Of a stretch of 64,000 nucleotides of DNA, positions 1 through 7,707 are shown piece after piece. Within the stretch, counting starts at the first letter, position 1, and every line of letters starts with the position of its first letter. The stretch is from Streptomyces tendae (GTDB taxonomy: Bacteria > Actinomycetota > Actinomycetes > Streptomycetales > Streptomycetaceae): NCBI RefSeq assembly GCF_014650435.1, contig NZ_BMUY01000003.1:496001-560000 (forward strand), read 5' to 3'. The notes below the pieces were generated by a model that was given only the letters and a program-made list of their open reading frames with translations, was not told the DNA's origin and did no database searches. The translations under genes were made by a program, and so were the position numbers.

Positions 1-234
1 CTCGTCCGCTGGGCGGCTTTCAGCTGCTTCCTCGTCCCCGTCGCGCTCCTCTGGTACGGCGCCTCGTTCGCGGGCGCCGCCGGCACGGCCCTGGGGCTGG
101 CCGCCGTGACCGGCGTGTGCCGGCTGCTGCTGCGGCGTTCCGAGCGTGTCGCGGCCCGGCCGCGGGCTCGCAGGGGTGGACGGCAGGCTCACAGGGGCGG
201 GCGGCACACTGGGGAAAACACACCGGTCGACTGA
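1..234 (+). CDS. C-terminal part of a small membrane protein (5' end outside window)
   Basis: Frame 1 is open from the first base to a TGA at 232-234, giving the last 77 residues of a protein. About the first 45 visible residues are hydrophobic and would form one or two membrane segments (with WAAFSCFLVPVALLWYGASF). The rest is an Arg/Gly/His-rich basic cytoplasmic tail. The gene lies directly upstream of adpA and reads the same way. No enzymatic motif is visible, so no function is proposed. An inverted repeat at 222-239 overlaps the stop codon and may end its transcript. Confidence 0.6.
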   Translation, partial: LVRWAAFSCFLVPVALLWYGASFAGAAGTALGLAAVTGVCRLLLRRSERVAARPRARRGGRQAHRGGRHTGENTPVD

Positions 235-239
235 CCGGT
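222..239. terminator. Inverted repeat over the stop of the first gene
   Basis: ACCGGTC (222-228) and GACCGGT (233-239) are perfect 7-bp arms around a 4-base loop, overlapping the TGA of the upstream gene. This is a short hairpin without a T tract, so it may be a weak terminator or an operator. Confidence 0.35.
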
Positions 240-620
240 TTCCGCGCACAGTTCCGCTTCTTTTCAGCCAACTTCCGCGGGTGGCGCATCCGCACCCCTC
301 ACCACCCCCAAACCCCCGTTCCACCTGCACGGAAAGGGTCTCGGGACCCCCTCGCACCCTACGTGGATTGGCCACTGACACAAGGCGCACTTCCCAGGGG
401 CGCCCCGGAGTGCAACGCTTCGTGATCGACTGCTTCACGCCAAGTTGCCATGTCGACAATGTCCCAAGTGCCGAACCAGCCACCTCGGCGCGGCGGGACA
501 CAGTAGATTCGATCTTGACCGTCTACGGCGGGGGACTCGTGCAGGACCGAGGGGAAACGTGTTGGAGCGACAGACCCGAAGGGTGAAGGGCGCCGCGACC
601 ACCGAGGGGGGCTTAGCAGT
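235..620 (+). promoter_or_regulatory. Long adpA upstream/leader region
   Basis: These 386 bases lack a convincing coding frame. They separate the upstream membrane gene from adpA. In streptomycetes adpA has a long control region bound by several regulators including AdpA itself (family knowledge). I see no exact AdpA consensus site and no canonical -35/-10 pair. TAGATT near 505-510 and TTGACC near 515-520 are only loose promoter-like hexamers. A purine-rich GAGGGGGG before the ATG at 621 is the likely ribosome-binding site. Confidence 0.4.
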
Positions 621-1820
621 ATGAGCCACGACTCCGCTGCCGCGCCGGAAGCCGCGGCCCGGAAGCTTTCCGGGCGACGCCGCAAGGAGATCGTCGCGGT
701 GCTGCTGTTCAGCGGCGGCCCCATCTTCGAGAGTTCCATACCGCTGTCGGTGTTCGGGATCGACCGCCAGGACGCCGGCGTGCCGCGTTACCGGTTGCTG
801 GTGTGCGCCGGCGAGGAGGGCCCGCTGCGGACCACGGGCGGCCTGGAACTCACCGCGCCGCAGGGGCTGGAGGCGATCTCGCGCGCGGGCACGGTCGTCG
901 TGCCGGCCTGGCGTTCGATCACCTCGCCGCCCCCCGAGGAGGCGCTCGACGCACTGCGCCGGGCGCACGAGGAGGGTGCCCGCATAGTCGGACTGTGCAC
1001 GGGCGCCTTCGTCCTCGCGGCGGCCGGCCTGCTGGACGGCCGCCCCGCCACCACGCACTGGATGTACGCGCCGACGCTGGCCAAGCGCTATCCGTCGGTG
1101 CACGTCGACCCGCGCGAACTCTTCGTGGACGACGGCGACGTGCTGACGTCCGCGGGCACCGCGGCCGGGATCGACCTGTGCCTGCACATCGTGCGCACGG
1201 ACCACGGCAACGAGGCGGCCGGTGCGCTGGCCCGCCGACTGGTGGTCCCCCCGCGCCGCAGCGGCGGCCAGGAGCGCTACCTCGACAGGTCTTTACCGGA
1301 GGAGATCGGCGCCGACCCGCTCGCCGAGGTCGTCGCCTGGGCGCTGGAGCACCTCCACGAGCAGTTCGACGTGGAGACGCTGGCCGCGCGCGCCTACATG
1401 AGCCGCCGCACCTTCGACCGCAGGTTCCGCTCACTGACGGGCAGCGCCCCGCTGCAGTGGCTGATCACCCAACGGGTGCTCCAGGCGCAGCGGCTCCTGG
1501 AGACGTCGGACTACTCGGTGGACGAGGTCGCGGGCCGCTGCGGCTTCCGCTCGCCGGTCGCCCTGCGCGGCCACTTCCGCCGCCAGCTGGGCTCGTCCCC
1601 GGCCGCCTACCGGGCGGCCTACCGGGCCCGCCGCCCCCAGGGCGACCGCCAGCCCGACCCGGACACCGCCACCGCGGGAGCCCCCCGACCCCTGCCCCCG
1701 TCCGACCCGCCGACCGCCCTCCCCCCGGAGAACGCGGTCCCGTTCCAGACCCGCCGCACCGCCACCCCGATGCCGGCGGGCGCGGCCGGCGTCCCGGGCC
1801 AGCGCAGCGCGGCACCGTGA
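621..1820 (+). CDS. adpA: AraC-family developmental regulator AdpA (BldH)
   Basis: Central activator of morphological differentiation and secondary metabolism in Streptomyces, acting as a DNA-binding dimer. The product is 399 residues, the usual AdpA length. Residues about 20-190 form a DJ-1/PfpI (ThiJ)-like domain including GLCTGAFVLAAAG. Residues about 240-330 form the AraC double helix-turn-helix (LAARAYMSRRTFDRRF, then VDEVAGRCGF). The C-terminus is Pro-rich and poorly ordered. Codon 225 (1293-1295) is TTA, the very rare leucine codon read by bldA tRNA, between the two domains; this is the classic link from bldA to adpA translation. The ATG is preceded by a GGGGGG tract. ornA follows, as in other streptomycetes. 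Confidence 0.97.
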   Translation: MSHDSAAAPEAAARKLSGRRRKEIVAVLLFSGGPIFESSIPLSVFGIDRQDAGVPRYRLLVCAGEEGPLRTTGGLELTAPQGLEAISRAGTVVVPAWRSITSPPPEEALDALRRAHEEGARIVGLCTGAFVLAAAGLLDGRPATTHWMYAPTLAKRYPSVHVDPRELFVDDGDVLTSAGTAAGIDLCLHIVRTDHGNEAAGALARRLVVPPRRSGGQERYLDRSLPEEIGADPLAEVVAWALEHLHEQFDVETLAARAYMSRRTFDRRFRSLTGSAPLQWLITQRVLQAQRLLETSDYSVDEVAGRCGFRSPVALRGHFRRQLGSSPAAYRAAYRARRPQGDRQPDPDTATAGAPRPLPPSDPPTALPPENAVPFQTRRTATPMPAGAAGVPGQRSAAP

Positions 1821-1839
1821 AATGAAGTGACACTCGAAA

Positions 1840-1870
1840 CGCCGGACGGGCTGTCTCAGCCCGTCCGGCG
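1840..1870. terminator. adpA terminator, common Streptomyces palindromic element
   Basis: CGCCGGACGGGCTG (1840-1853) and CAGCCCGTCCGGCG (1857-1870) are perfect 14-bp arms with a TCT loop, followed by TTTGAGGACGAGGC. From memory this hairpin-plus-tail occurs in many intergenic positions of Streptomyces chromosomes. It sits between adpA and ornA and should end the adpA transcript. Confidence 0.75.
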
Positions 1871-1984
1871 TTTGAGGACGAGGCCCGTTCAGGGCCGAAG
1901 CGGGGTTCGGGGGCGGTAGCCCCCGTGACGCCCGCACCGACACCGGGGACCAAATAAACAGGCGCCCACCGTAAAGTGGCCCGC

Positions 1985-2587
1985 ATGAACGATCGCATGG
2001 TGTGGATCGACTGCGAGATGACCGGCCTCTCGCTGTCCGACGACGCGCTCATCGAGGTTGCCGCCCTCGTCACCGACTCCGAGCTGAACATCCTCGGCGA
2101 GGGCGTCGACATCGTCATCCGCCCGCCGGACCGGGCCCTGGAGACGATGCCTGAGGTGGTGCGCGAGATGCACACCGCGTCGGGGCTGCTCGCGGAGCTG
2201 GACGGCGGCACGACCCTGGCGGACGCCGAGGCCCAGGTCCTGGCCTATGTGCGGGAGCACGTGAAGGAGCCGGGCAAGGCCCCGCTGTGCGGCAACTCGG
2301 TCGGCACCGACCGCGGCTTCCTGCTGCGGGACATGGCGACGCTGGAGGGCTACCTCCACTACCGGATCGTCGACGTCTCCTCGATCAAGGAGCTGGCCCG
2401 CCGCTGGTACCCGCGGGCGTACTTCAACAGCCCCGAGAAGAACGGCAACCACCGGGCGCTCGCCGACATCCGCGAGTCCATCGCCGAACTGCGCTACTAC
2501 CGGGAGGCGGTCTTCGTCCCGCAGCCCGGCCCCGACTCCGACACGGCCAGGGCGATCGCCGCGAAGCACGTCGTATCCGCCGGTTAG
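1985..2587 (+). CDS. ornA: Oligoribonuclease (3'-5' exoribonuclease, DEDDh family)
   Basis: Degrades 2-5-nt RNA oligomers and pGpG in the cytoplasm, finishing mRNA decay and c-di-GMP turnover. The 200-residue product has the family length. The first motif is WIDCEMTG with D9 and E11. The middle motif [11 protein letters not shown] supplies another aspartate. [12 protein letters not shown] supplies the catalytic His and last Asp. An in-frame GTG at 1976 would add three residues, but the ATG at 1985 gives the standard N-terminus MNDRMVW. It follows adpA on the same strand behind a strong hairpin, so it probably has its own promoter. Confidence 0.96.
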   Translation: MNDRMVWIDCEMTGLSLSDDALIEVAALVTDSELNILGEGVDIVIRPPDRALETMPEVVREMHTASGLLAELDGGTTLADAEAQVLAYVREHVKEPGKAPLCGNSVGTDRGFLLRDMATLEGYLHYRIVDVSSIKELARRWYPRAYFNSPEKNGNHRALADIRESIAELRYYREAVFVPQPGPDSDTARAIAAKHVVSAG

Positions 2588-2707
2588 GGGGTACGGCCCG
2601 CCGGGCGGCGGCGTCCGGAAAGCCGGGCGCGAGCACCCCTTCGGACCCTGTACACTTTTTCTCAGCCGGTCGGGAAACCCGCCACGCGGGATTCGAGCAC
2701 CGGCCTT

Positions 2708-2782
2708 GGTGGGTGTAGCTCAGTTGGTAGAGCACCTGGTTGTGGTCCAGGTGGCCGCGGGTTCAAGTCCCGTCACTCACCC
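2708..2782 (+). tRNA. tRNA-His (GTG anticodon)
   Basis: The acceptor stem is GTGGGTG/CACTCAC with one G-T wobble, preceded by the G at 2708 needed for the extra -1 base of tRNA-His. D-arm TAGCTCAGTTGGTAGAG, anticodon stem CCTGG/CCAGG with loop TTGTGGT (anticodon GTG at 2742-2744), and T-arm GTTCAAGTCC are all present. The 3' CCA is not encoded. Confidence 0.97.
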
Positions 2783-2787
2783 TGAGT

Positions 2788-2825
2788 AATCAGCCGGTGG
2801 CTCTCGCGAGAGTCACCGGCTGATT
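2788..2825. terminator. Terminator-like palindrome after tRNA-His
   Basis: A 38-bp nearly perfect palindrome begins AATCAGCCGGTGG, has CTCTCGCGAGAG at its centre and ends CACCGGCTGATT. It lies six bases after the tRNA and between converging transcripts (tRNA-His and cebR), so it probably terminates both. Confidence 0.75.
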
Positions 2826-2903
2826 GCGTGAGAGCACTCTCCACGCGCGCACGGGAGCCCGACCGGGACCGCGCACACCCGGCGCGCGGCCCCGCGTACG
2901 GCC

Positions 2904-3959
2904 TCAGGACGACCTGCGCTCCACCAGCTCCGTCGCCAGTACCACCTGGTGCCGTTCCAGGCCCCGCGAGGCGGCCGGGCGGCGGTCGGCGATCTCGGTC
3001 AGCAGCAGGTCGATCATCGCGCGGCCCATCTCCTCGATGGGCTGGCGCACGCTGGTGAGCGGCGGCTCCATGTGGCGGGCGATGGCCGAGTCGTCGTAGC
3101 CGACCAGCGCCACGTCGTCCGGGATGCGCCGGCCCGCCTCGCGCAGGACCTGGCCGGCGCCCGCCGCGGTGACGTCGGAGGCGGCGAAGACCGCGTCGAT
3201 GTCGGGGTGGCGGCGCAGCAGTTCCGCCATCGCGCGGCGCCCGCCGTCCTCGGTGAAGTCGCCCGGCTCGATCAGCGCCTCGTCCACCTCGTGGCCCGCC
3301 TCCCGCAGGGCGTCGCGGTAGCCGTCGACGCGTCGCTGGGCGCCGTAGACGGCGAGGTGGCCGGTGATGTGGGCGATACGGCCGCGGCCCCGGCCCAGCA
3401 GGTGCTCGACGGCCGACCGGGCGCCGCCGTAGTTGTCCGAGTCCACGGACGCCAGCGGTTCCGCGGCCGAGCGCGGGCCGCTGATCACCGCGGGAATCTC
3501 CAGCTGGGTCAGCAGGTCGGGCAGCGGGTCGTCGGCGTGCACCGAGACCAGCAGGACGCCGTCCACCCGGTGCGCCGCGAGGTACTGGGCGAGCCGCTCC
3601 CGCTCCCGGTCGCTGCCCGCGAATATCAGCAGGAGCTGCATCTCGGTGTCGGACAGCTCCGAGCCGACGCCCTTGAGCATGTCCGAGAAGTACGGCTCCG
3701 CGAAGAACCGCGTCTCCGGCTCCGGCACCACGAGGGCGATCGCGTCGGTGCGGTTGGCCGCCAGCGCACGGGCCGCCGTGTTCGGGACATAACCGAGTTC
3801 CGCGACCGCCGCCTCGACGGCCGCCCGGGTCGCGTCGCTGACCCGCGGCGAGCCGTTGATCACGCGGGAGACCGTGCCGCGGCCGACGCCCGCGCGGGCC
3901 GCCACCTCTTCGAGGGTGGGCCGGCCACCGCTCCGACCACGCACTCCGTGGCTTGCCAT
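2904..3959 (-). CDS. cebR: LacI-family repressor of the cellobiose operon (CebR-like)
   Basis: Transcriptional repressor expected to release its operator on binding cellobiose or cello-oligosaccharides. The product is 351 residues. The N-terminal helix-turn-helix (TLEEVAARAGVGRGTVSRVI, about residues 15-34) and hinge (NTAARALAANRTDAIALVVP) are typical LacI. The rest is a periplasmic-binding-like effector domain. The start at 3959 follows GGAGGCGGAG. It is divergent from cebEFG-bglC. The palindrome TGGGAGCGCTCCCA, the known CebR target in other streptomycetes, lies in front of cebE and a variant lies at bglC, supporting the assignment. Confidence 0.9.
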   Translation of the reverse strand: MASHGVRGRSGGRPTLEEVAARAGVGRGTVSRVINGSPRVSDATRAAVEAAVAELGYVPNTAARALAANRTDAIALVVPEPETRFFAEPYFSDMLKGVGSELSDTEMQLLLIFAGSDRERERLAQYLAAHRVDGVLLVSVHADDPLPDLLTQLEIPAVISGPRSAAEPLASVDSDNYGGARSAVEHLLGRGRGRIAHITGHLAVYGAQRRVDGYRDALREAGHEVDEALIEPGDFTEDGGRRAMAELLRRHPDIDAVFAASDVTAAGAGQVLREAGRRIPDDVALVGYDDSAIARHMEPPLTSVRQPIEEMGRAMIDLLLTEIADRRPAASRGLERHQVVLATELVERRSS

Positions 3960-4135
3960 CGGCTCCGCCTCCCGTCGTCACCCCCGCACTCTGCGGCTGG
4001 CCTGGAATTTAACAGGCCGGTCGGGTGTAATGACCGACTCCGGCCCCTCCCCCGCGGTACGGGAGTGTCTCGGCGTCGCTCGCAATGTCCAGTTAACAGG
4101 CCGATAACTGAACGCAATTCGTCGCGTCCGTTCCC

Positions 4136-4164
4136 TTGACACCCCCGCCCGGACCGACGACTCT
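4136..4164 (+). promoter_or_regulatory. Candidate cebE promoter
   Basis: TTGACA at 4136-4141 is a consensus -35. A 17-bp spacer leads to GACTCT at 4159-4164, a poor -10. Transcription would begin about 4171, just before the CebR operator, a normal repressor arrangement. Confidence 0.5.
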
Positions 4165-4179
4165 TCAACACATCACTTG

Positions 4180-4193
4180 TGGGAGCGCTCCCA
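4180..4193. promoter_or_regulatory. CebR operator in front of cebEFG
   Basis: TGGGAGCGCTCCCA is a perfect 14-bp palindrome and matches the CebR-box known from other Streptomyces. It sits directly downstream of the predicted start point, where bound repressor would block initiation. Confidence 0.88.
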
Positions 4194-4323
4194 CACTACC
4201 TGGCACTTACACATCCCGCACGTTCCCCGCCCGAGCCGCAGCGACGAACGAAACACATGAAGCAGCGGGTCCAACCATGTAGTTGGCCGGGGGGTCGGCA
4301 CGTCAGGGCAACAGGAGGACGCA

Positions 4324-5649
4324 ATGCGAGCAGCACGCAGAGGATCGGCCCGCAAGGTGGTGGTCATGGCGGCCATCGCGTCGCTGGGCGCCGGGCTGCT
4401 GGCCGGCTGTGCCGACGACGGGAACGACGAGGACAGCTCGTCGTCGGGCGACAGCAGCGGCAAGACCACGATCACCCTCGGCCTCTTCGGGACGATGGGC
4501 TTCAAGCAGGCCGGACTCTACGAGGAGTACGAGAAGCTCAACCCGGACATCAACATCGAGGAGAACGTCACCGAGCGGAACGAGAACTACTACCCCGCTC
4601 TGGTCAACCACCTCACCACCAACAGCGGTCTCCAGGACGTGCAGGCGATCGAGGTCGGCAACATCGCCGAGGTCGTCGCCACCCAGGCGGACAAGTTCGA
4701 GGACATGTCCAAGGCCGAGGGCGTCAAGAAGGACAACTGGCTGGACTGGAAGTGGCAGCAGGCCACCACCAAGGACGGCGCCACGATAGGTCTCGGCACG
4801 GACATCGGCCCGATGGCCATCTGCTACCGCAAGGACCTCTTCGAGAAGGCGGGCCTGCCGACGGACCGCGACGAGGTCTCCAAGCTGTGGGCCGGCGACT
4901 GGAAGAAGTTCGTCGAGGTCGGCGAGCAGTACAAGAAGGGTGCCGGCAAGGACACCTACTTCATGGACTCCCCCGGCGGCCTGATCAACGCCATCCTCAG
5001 CAGTGAGAAGGAGAAGTTCTACGACGCGTCCGGCGAGGTCATCTACAAGACCAACCCGGCCGTGAAGGCGGCCTTCGACCTGACCGCCGACGCCGCCGAG
5101 AAGGGCCTGGTCCAGTCGCAGACCCAGTTCCAGCCGGCCTGGGACCAGACAGTCGCCAACAGCCTGTTCGCCACCGTGGCCTGCCCGCCGTGGATGCTCG
5201 GCACCATCAAGGAGAAGTCGAACCCGGAGTCCGCCGGCAAGTGGGACGTGGCCCAGGCCCCGAAGTCCGGCAACTGGGGCGGCACCTTCCTCGGCGTGCC
5301 CAAGAGCGGCAAGCACGTGAAGGAGGCCCAGAAGCTGATCACCTGGCTGACGGCCCCCGAGCAGCAGGCAAAGCTCTTCTCCGTGATGGCCAGCTTCCCG
5401 AGCGCCCCCTCGACGTACACGATGCCCGAGGTGACCGGCGGCAAGAACGAGATGACCGGTGACGCTCCGATCGGCAAGGCCTTCGCCAAGGCCGCCGAGG
5501 AGATCCCGACCCAGGTGATCGGCCCGAAGGACCAGATCGTCCAGCAGGGTCTGACCGACAACGGCGTCATCCTCGTCACCCAGGGCAAGTCCGCCAAGGA
5601 AGCCTGGGACAACGCCGTGAAGACCATCGACAACAACCTGGAGAAGTGA
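4324..5649 (+). CDS. cebE: Cellobiose/cello-oligosaccharide-binding lipoprotein (CebE-like)
   Basis: Extracellular solute-binding protein of a carbohydrate ABC importer, anchored by lipid to the membrane. It has 441 residues. The signal peptide ends in lipobox LLAGC with Cys29 as the lipidated residue, followed by an acidic Ser-rich linker. The body is a family 1 solute-binding fold (GLFGTMGFKQAGLYEEYEKL at the start). The start follows CAGGAGG. It is first in cebEFG-bglC behind a CebR operator. No ATPase gene lies nearby; in streptomycetes the shared ATPase MsiK, encoded elsewhere, energises this type of importer (family knowledge). Confidence 0.92.
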   Translation: MRAARRGSARKVVVMAAIASLGAGLLAGCADDGNDEDSSSSGDSSGKTTITLGLFGTMGFKQAGLYEEYEKLNPDINIEENVTERNENYYPALVNHLTTNSGLQDVQAIEVGNIAEVVATQADKFEDMSKAEGVKKDNWLDWKWQQATTKDGATIGLGTDIGPMAICYRKDLFEKAGLPTDRDEVSKLWAGDWKKFVEVGEQYKKGAGKDTYFMDSPGGLINAILSSEKEKFYDASGEVIYKTNPAVKAAFDLTADAAEKGLVQSQTQFQPAWDQTVANSLFATVACPPWMLGTIKEKSNPESAGKWDVAQAPKSGNWGGTFLGVPKSGKHVKEAQKLITWLTAPEQQAKLFSVMASFPSAPSTYTMPEVTGGKNEMTGDAPIGKAFAKAAEEIPTQVIGPKDQIVQQGLTDNGVILVTQGKSAKEAWDNAVKTIDNNLEK

Positions 5650-5654
5650 CCGGA

Positions 5655-6668
5655 ATGACCACCCGGCACGACACCGCCGCGTCCCCCGTCAAGGGGGGCG
5701 CGGCCCCGGGCCGCCCGCCCGGCGGCAGGGCGTCCGCGGAGGCGGACCGCAAAAAGCGGGCCAAGCTCTCCCGCCGCTGGCAGCGGGACATGCGCTGGAG
5801 CCCGTACGCGTTCGTCTCGCCGTTCTTCCTGCTGTTCCTCGCCTTCGGCCTGTTCCCGCTGATCTACACCGGCTGGGCCTCGCTGCACACGGTGGAGCTG
5901 ACCGCGCCCACCGACATGAAGTGGACGGGCCTGGACAACTACACCCGGATCTTCGACGACGAGTTCTTCTGGAACGCCGCGAAGAACACGCTGTGGATCG
6001 GCGTCATCTCCACGGTGCCGCAGCTGCTGATGGCGATGGGCCTGGCGCACATCCTCAACTACAAGCTGCGTGCCTCGACCTTCTACCGGGTCGTGATGCT
6101 GGCGCCGTACGCGACGTCCATCGCCGCGGCCTCGCTGGTCTTCGTGCTGCTCTTCGGCCGCGACTACGGCATGATCAACTGGGTCCTCGACATGGTGGGC
6201 CTGGACAAGATCGACTGGCAGAACGGCTCGTGGTCGTCCAAGTTCGCCGTGTCCACGATCGTCATCTGGCGCTGGACCGGCTACAACGCGCTGATCTACC
6301 TGGCCGCGATGCAGGCGATCCCGCAGGACCTGTACGAGTCGGCGGCACTGGACGGCGCCAACCGCTGGCGGCAGTTCATCCACGTCACCCTGCCCTCGCT
6401 GCGCCCGACGATCCTGTTCACGGTCGTCGTGTCGACCATCGGCGCCTCGCAGGTCTTCGGCGAGCCGCTGCTCTTCGACGCCAACAAGGGCGCCTCGGGC
6501 GGCTCCCAGCACCAGTTCCAGACGCTCGGCCTGTACCTGTACGAGCAGGGCTGGGTCAACCAGCACCTGGGCCGCGCCTCCGCGATCGCCTGGGCGATGT
6601 TCCTGATCCTGATCGTGATCGGGATCCTCAACGCCGTCATCTCGCGCCGGCTGCGCGCCAGTAGTTAA
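5655..6668 (+). CDS. cebF: Cellobiose ABC transporter permease (CebF-like)
   Basis: Inner-membrane permease of the cellobiose importer, 337 residues with six predicted helices, beginning with WSPYAFVSPFFLLFLAFGLF. The MalF-type EAA loop is present (YESAALDGANRWRQFIHVTL). I chose ATG 5655 because GGAGAAG lies eight bases upstream at 5640-5646. A GTG at 5646 overlaps the cebE stop but would place the ribosome site over the start. Coupled translation with cebE is likely. Confidence 0.92.
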   Translation: MTTRHDTAASPVKGGAAPGRPPGGRASAEADRKKRAKLSRRWQRDMRWSPYAFVSPFFLLFLAFGLFPLIYTGWASLHTVELTAPTDMKWTGLDNYTRIFDDEFFWNAAKNTLWIGVISTVPQLLMAMGLAHILNYKLRASTFYRVVMLAPYATSIAAASLVFVLLFGRDYGMINWVLDMVGLDKIDWQNGSWSSKFAVSTIVIWRWTGYNALIYLAAMQAIPQDLYESAALDGANRWRQFIHVTLPSLRPTILFTVVVSTIGASQVFGEPLLFDANKGASGGSQHQFQTLGLYLYEQGWVNQHLGRASAIAWAMFLILIVIGILNAVISRRLRASS

Positions 6669-6680
6669 GGAGAACCGGCC

Positions 6681-7592
6681 GTGACGACGACCATGACGAA
6701 ACCCCCGGCCGACGCGGCACCCGAGCCGCCCCGGCGGGGCCGACGACGTTCCAAGGCGGCGCGGGCGGGCGGCACGCTGCACGCCGGACCGATCGCCTAC
6801 ATCATCCTCGCCCTGTTCACCATCGGCTCGCTGTTCCCCCTGGTGTGGACGGCGATCGCCGCCTCGCGCGACAACCAGCGGCTCGCCCAGACGCCGCCGC
6901 CCTTCTGGTTCGGCGGCAACCTGTTCGACAAGCTGGAGATCGCCTGGAACGACGCCAACCTCGGCGAGGCGTTCCTCAACACCACCATCGTGGCCGGCAC
7001 CTCGGCGCTCACGATCGTCTTCCTGTCGACGATCGCCGGTTTCGCCTTCGCCAAGCTGCGCTTCCGCGGGCGGGGCGCGCTGATGCTGATCGTCATCGGC
7101 ACGATGATGGTGCCCCCGCAGCTCAGCATCATCCCGCTGTACATGATGGTCGCGAAGCTGGACTGGTCCGACCAGCTCCAGGCGGTGATCCTGCCGTCCC
7201 TGGTGAACGCGTTCGGCGTGTTCTTCATGCGCCAGTACCTGCTCCAGGCACTGCCCGACGAGATCATCGAGGCCGCCCGCGTCGACGGCGCCAGCAGCTG
7301 GCGCGTGGTGTGGCACGTGGTGTTCCCGGCGGCGCGGCCCGCGATGGCCGTGCTCGGCATGCTGATGTTCGTGCAGTCCTGGAACGACTTCCTGTGGCCG
7401 TTCCTGGTGCTGACGCAGAACGGCAGTCCGACCGTGCAGGTCGCCCTCGCCGGACTGGGCCGCGGCTACACGCCGGACCAGTCCCTGATCATGGCCGGCG
7501 CGCTGCTCGGCACGCTGCCGCTGCTCCTGGTGTTCGCGATCTTCGGCAAGCAGATCGTGGGCGGCATCATGCAGGGCGCCGTCAAGGGATGA
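6681..7592 (+). CDS. cebG: Cellobiose ABC transporter permease (CebG-like)
   Basis: Second permease of the cellobiose importer, 303 residues, MalG type. A basic N-terminal tail precedes six helices. The conserved EAA loop is IEAARVDGASSWRVVWHVVF. It starts with GTG, 12 bases after cebF, behind AAGGAGA. It pairs with CebF to form the membrane channel and has the usual length of the family. Confidence 0.92.
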   Translation: MTTTMTKPPADAAPEPPRRGRRRSKAARAGGTLHAGPIAYIILALFTIGSLFPLVWTAIAASRDNQRLAQTPPPFWFGGNLFDKLEIAWNDANLGEAFLNTTIVAGTSALTIVFLSTIAGFAFAKLRFRGRGALMLIVIGTMMVPPQLSIIPLYMMVAKLDWSDQLQAVILPSLVNAFGVFFMRQYLLQALPDEIIEAARVDGASSWRVVWHVVFPAARPAMAVLGMLMFVQSWNDFLWPFLVLTQNGSPTVQVALAGLGRGYTPDQSLIMAGALLGTLPLLLVFAIFGKQIVGGIMQGAVKG

Positions 7593-7693
7593 CCGCCGTC
7601 CCGGGGGCCGGGCCACCGCCGTCCCGGCCCCGCCTTCCCCCCTCGTACCTCCACCTGTCGGTCGTCCACGACCCGACCCGCCATGACCCGCAA

Positions 7694-7707
7694 TGGGAGC
7701 GCTTCCA
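7694..7707. promoter_or_regulatory. CebR operator overlapping the bglC ribosome-binding site and start
   Basis: TGGGAGCGCTTCCA is a one-mismatch version of the palindrome at 4180. Its GGAG (7696-7699) is seven bases before ATG 7707, and the final A of the operator is the first base of that ATG. The same bases therefore serve as repressor target and as ribosome-binding site. Confidence 0.8.

Larger units (their letters stand above)
3960..4323. promoter_or_regulatory. Divergent cebR/cebE control region
   Basis: These 364 bases between the two divergent genes hold the cebE promoter, the CebR operator and a second repeat family. TTAACAGGCCG occurs twice in direct orientation (4009-4019 and 4093-4103). 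The second copy lies inside the inverted repeat CAGTTA...TAACTG. The leader from the operator to cebE ends in an AGGAGG ribosome-binding site. No small gene is convincing here. Confidence 0.6.

Noticed and set aside
146..586. Open frame upstream of adpA
   Set aside because: No ribosome site, no conserved motif, and it lies in the known type of long adpA control region.
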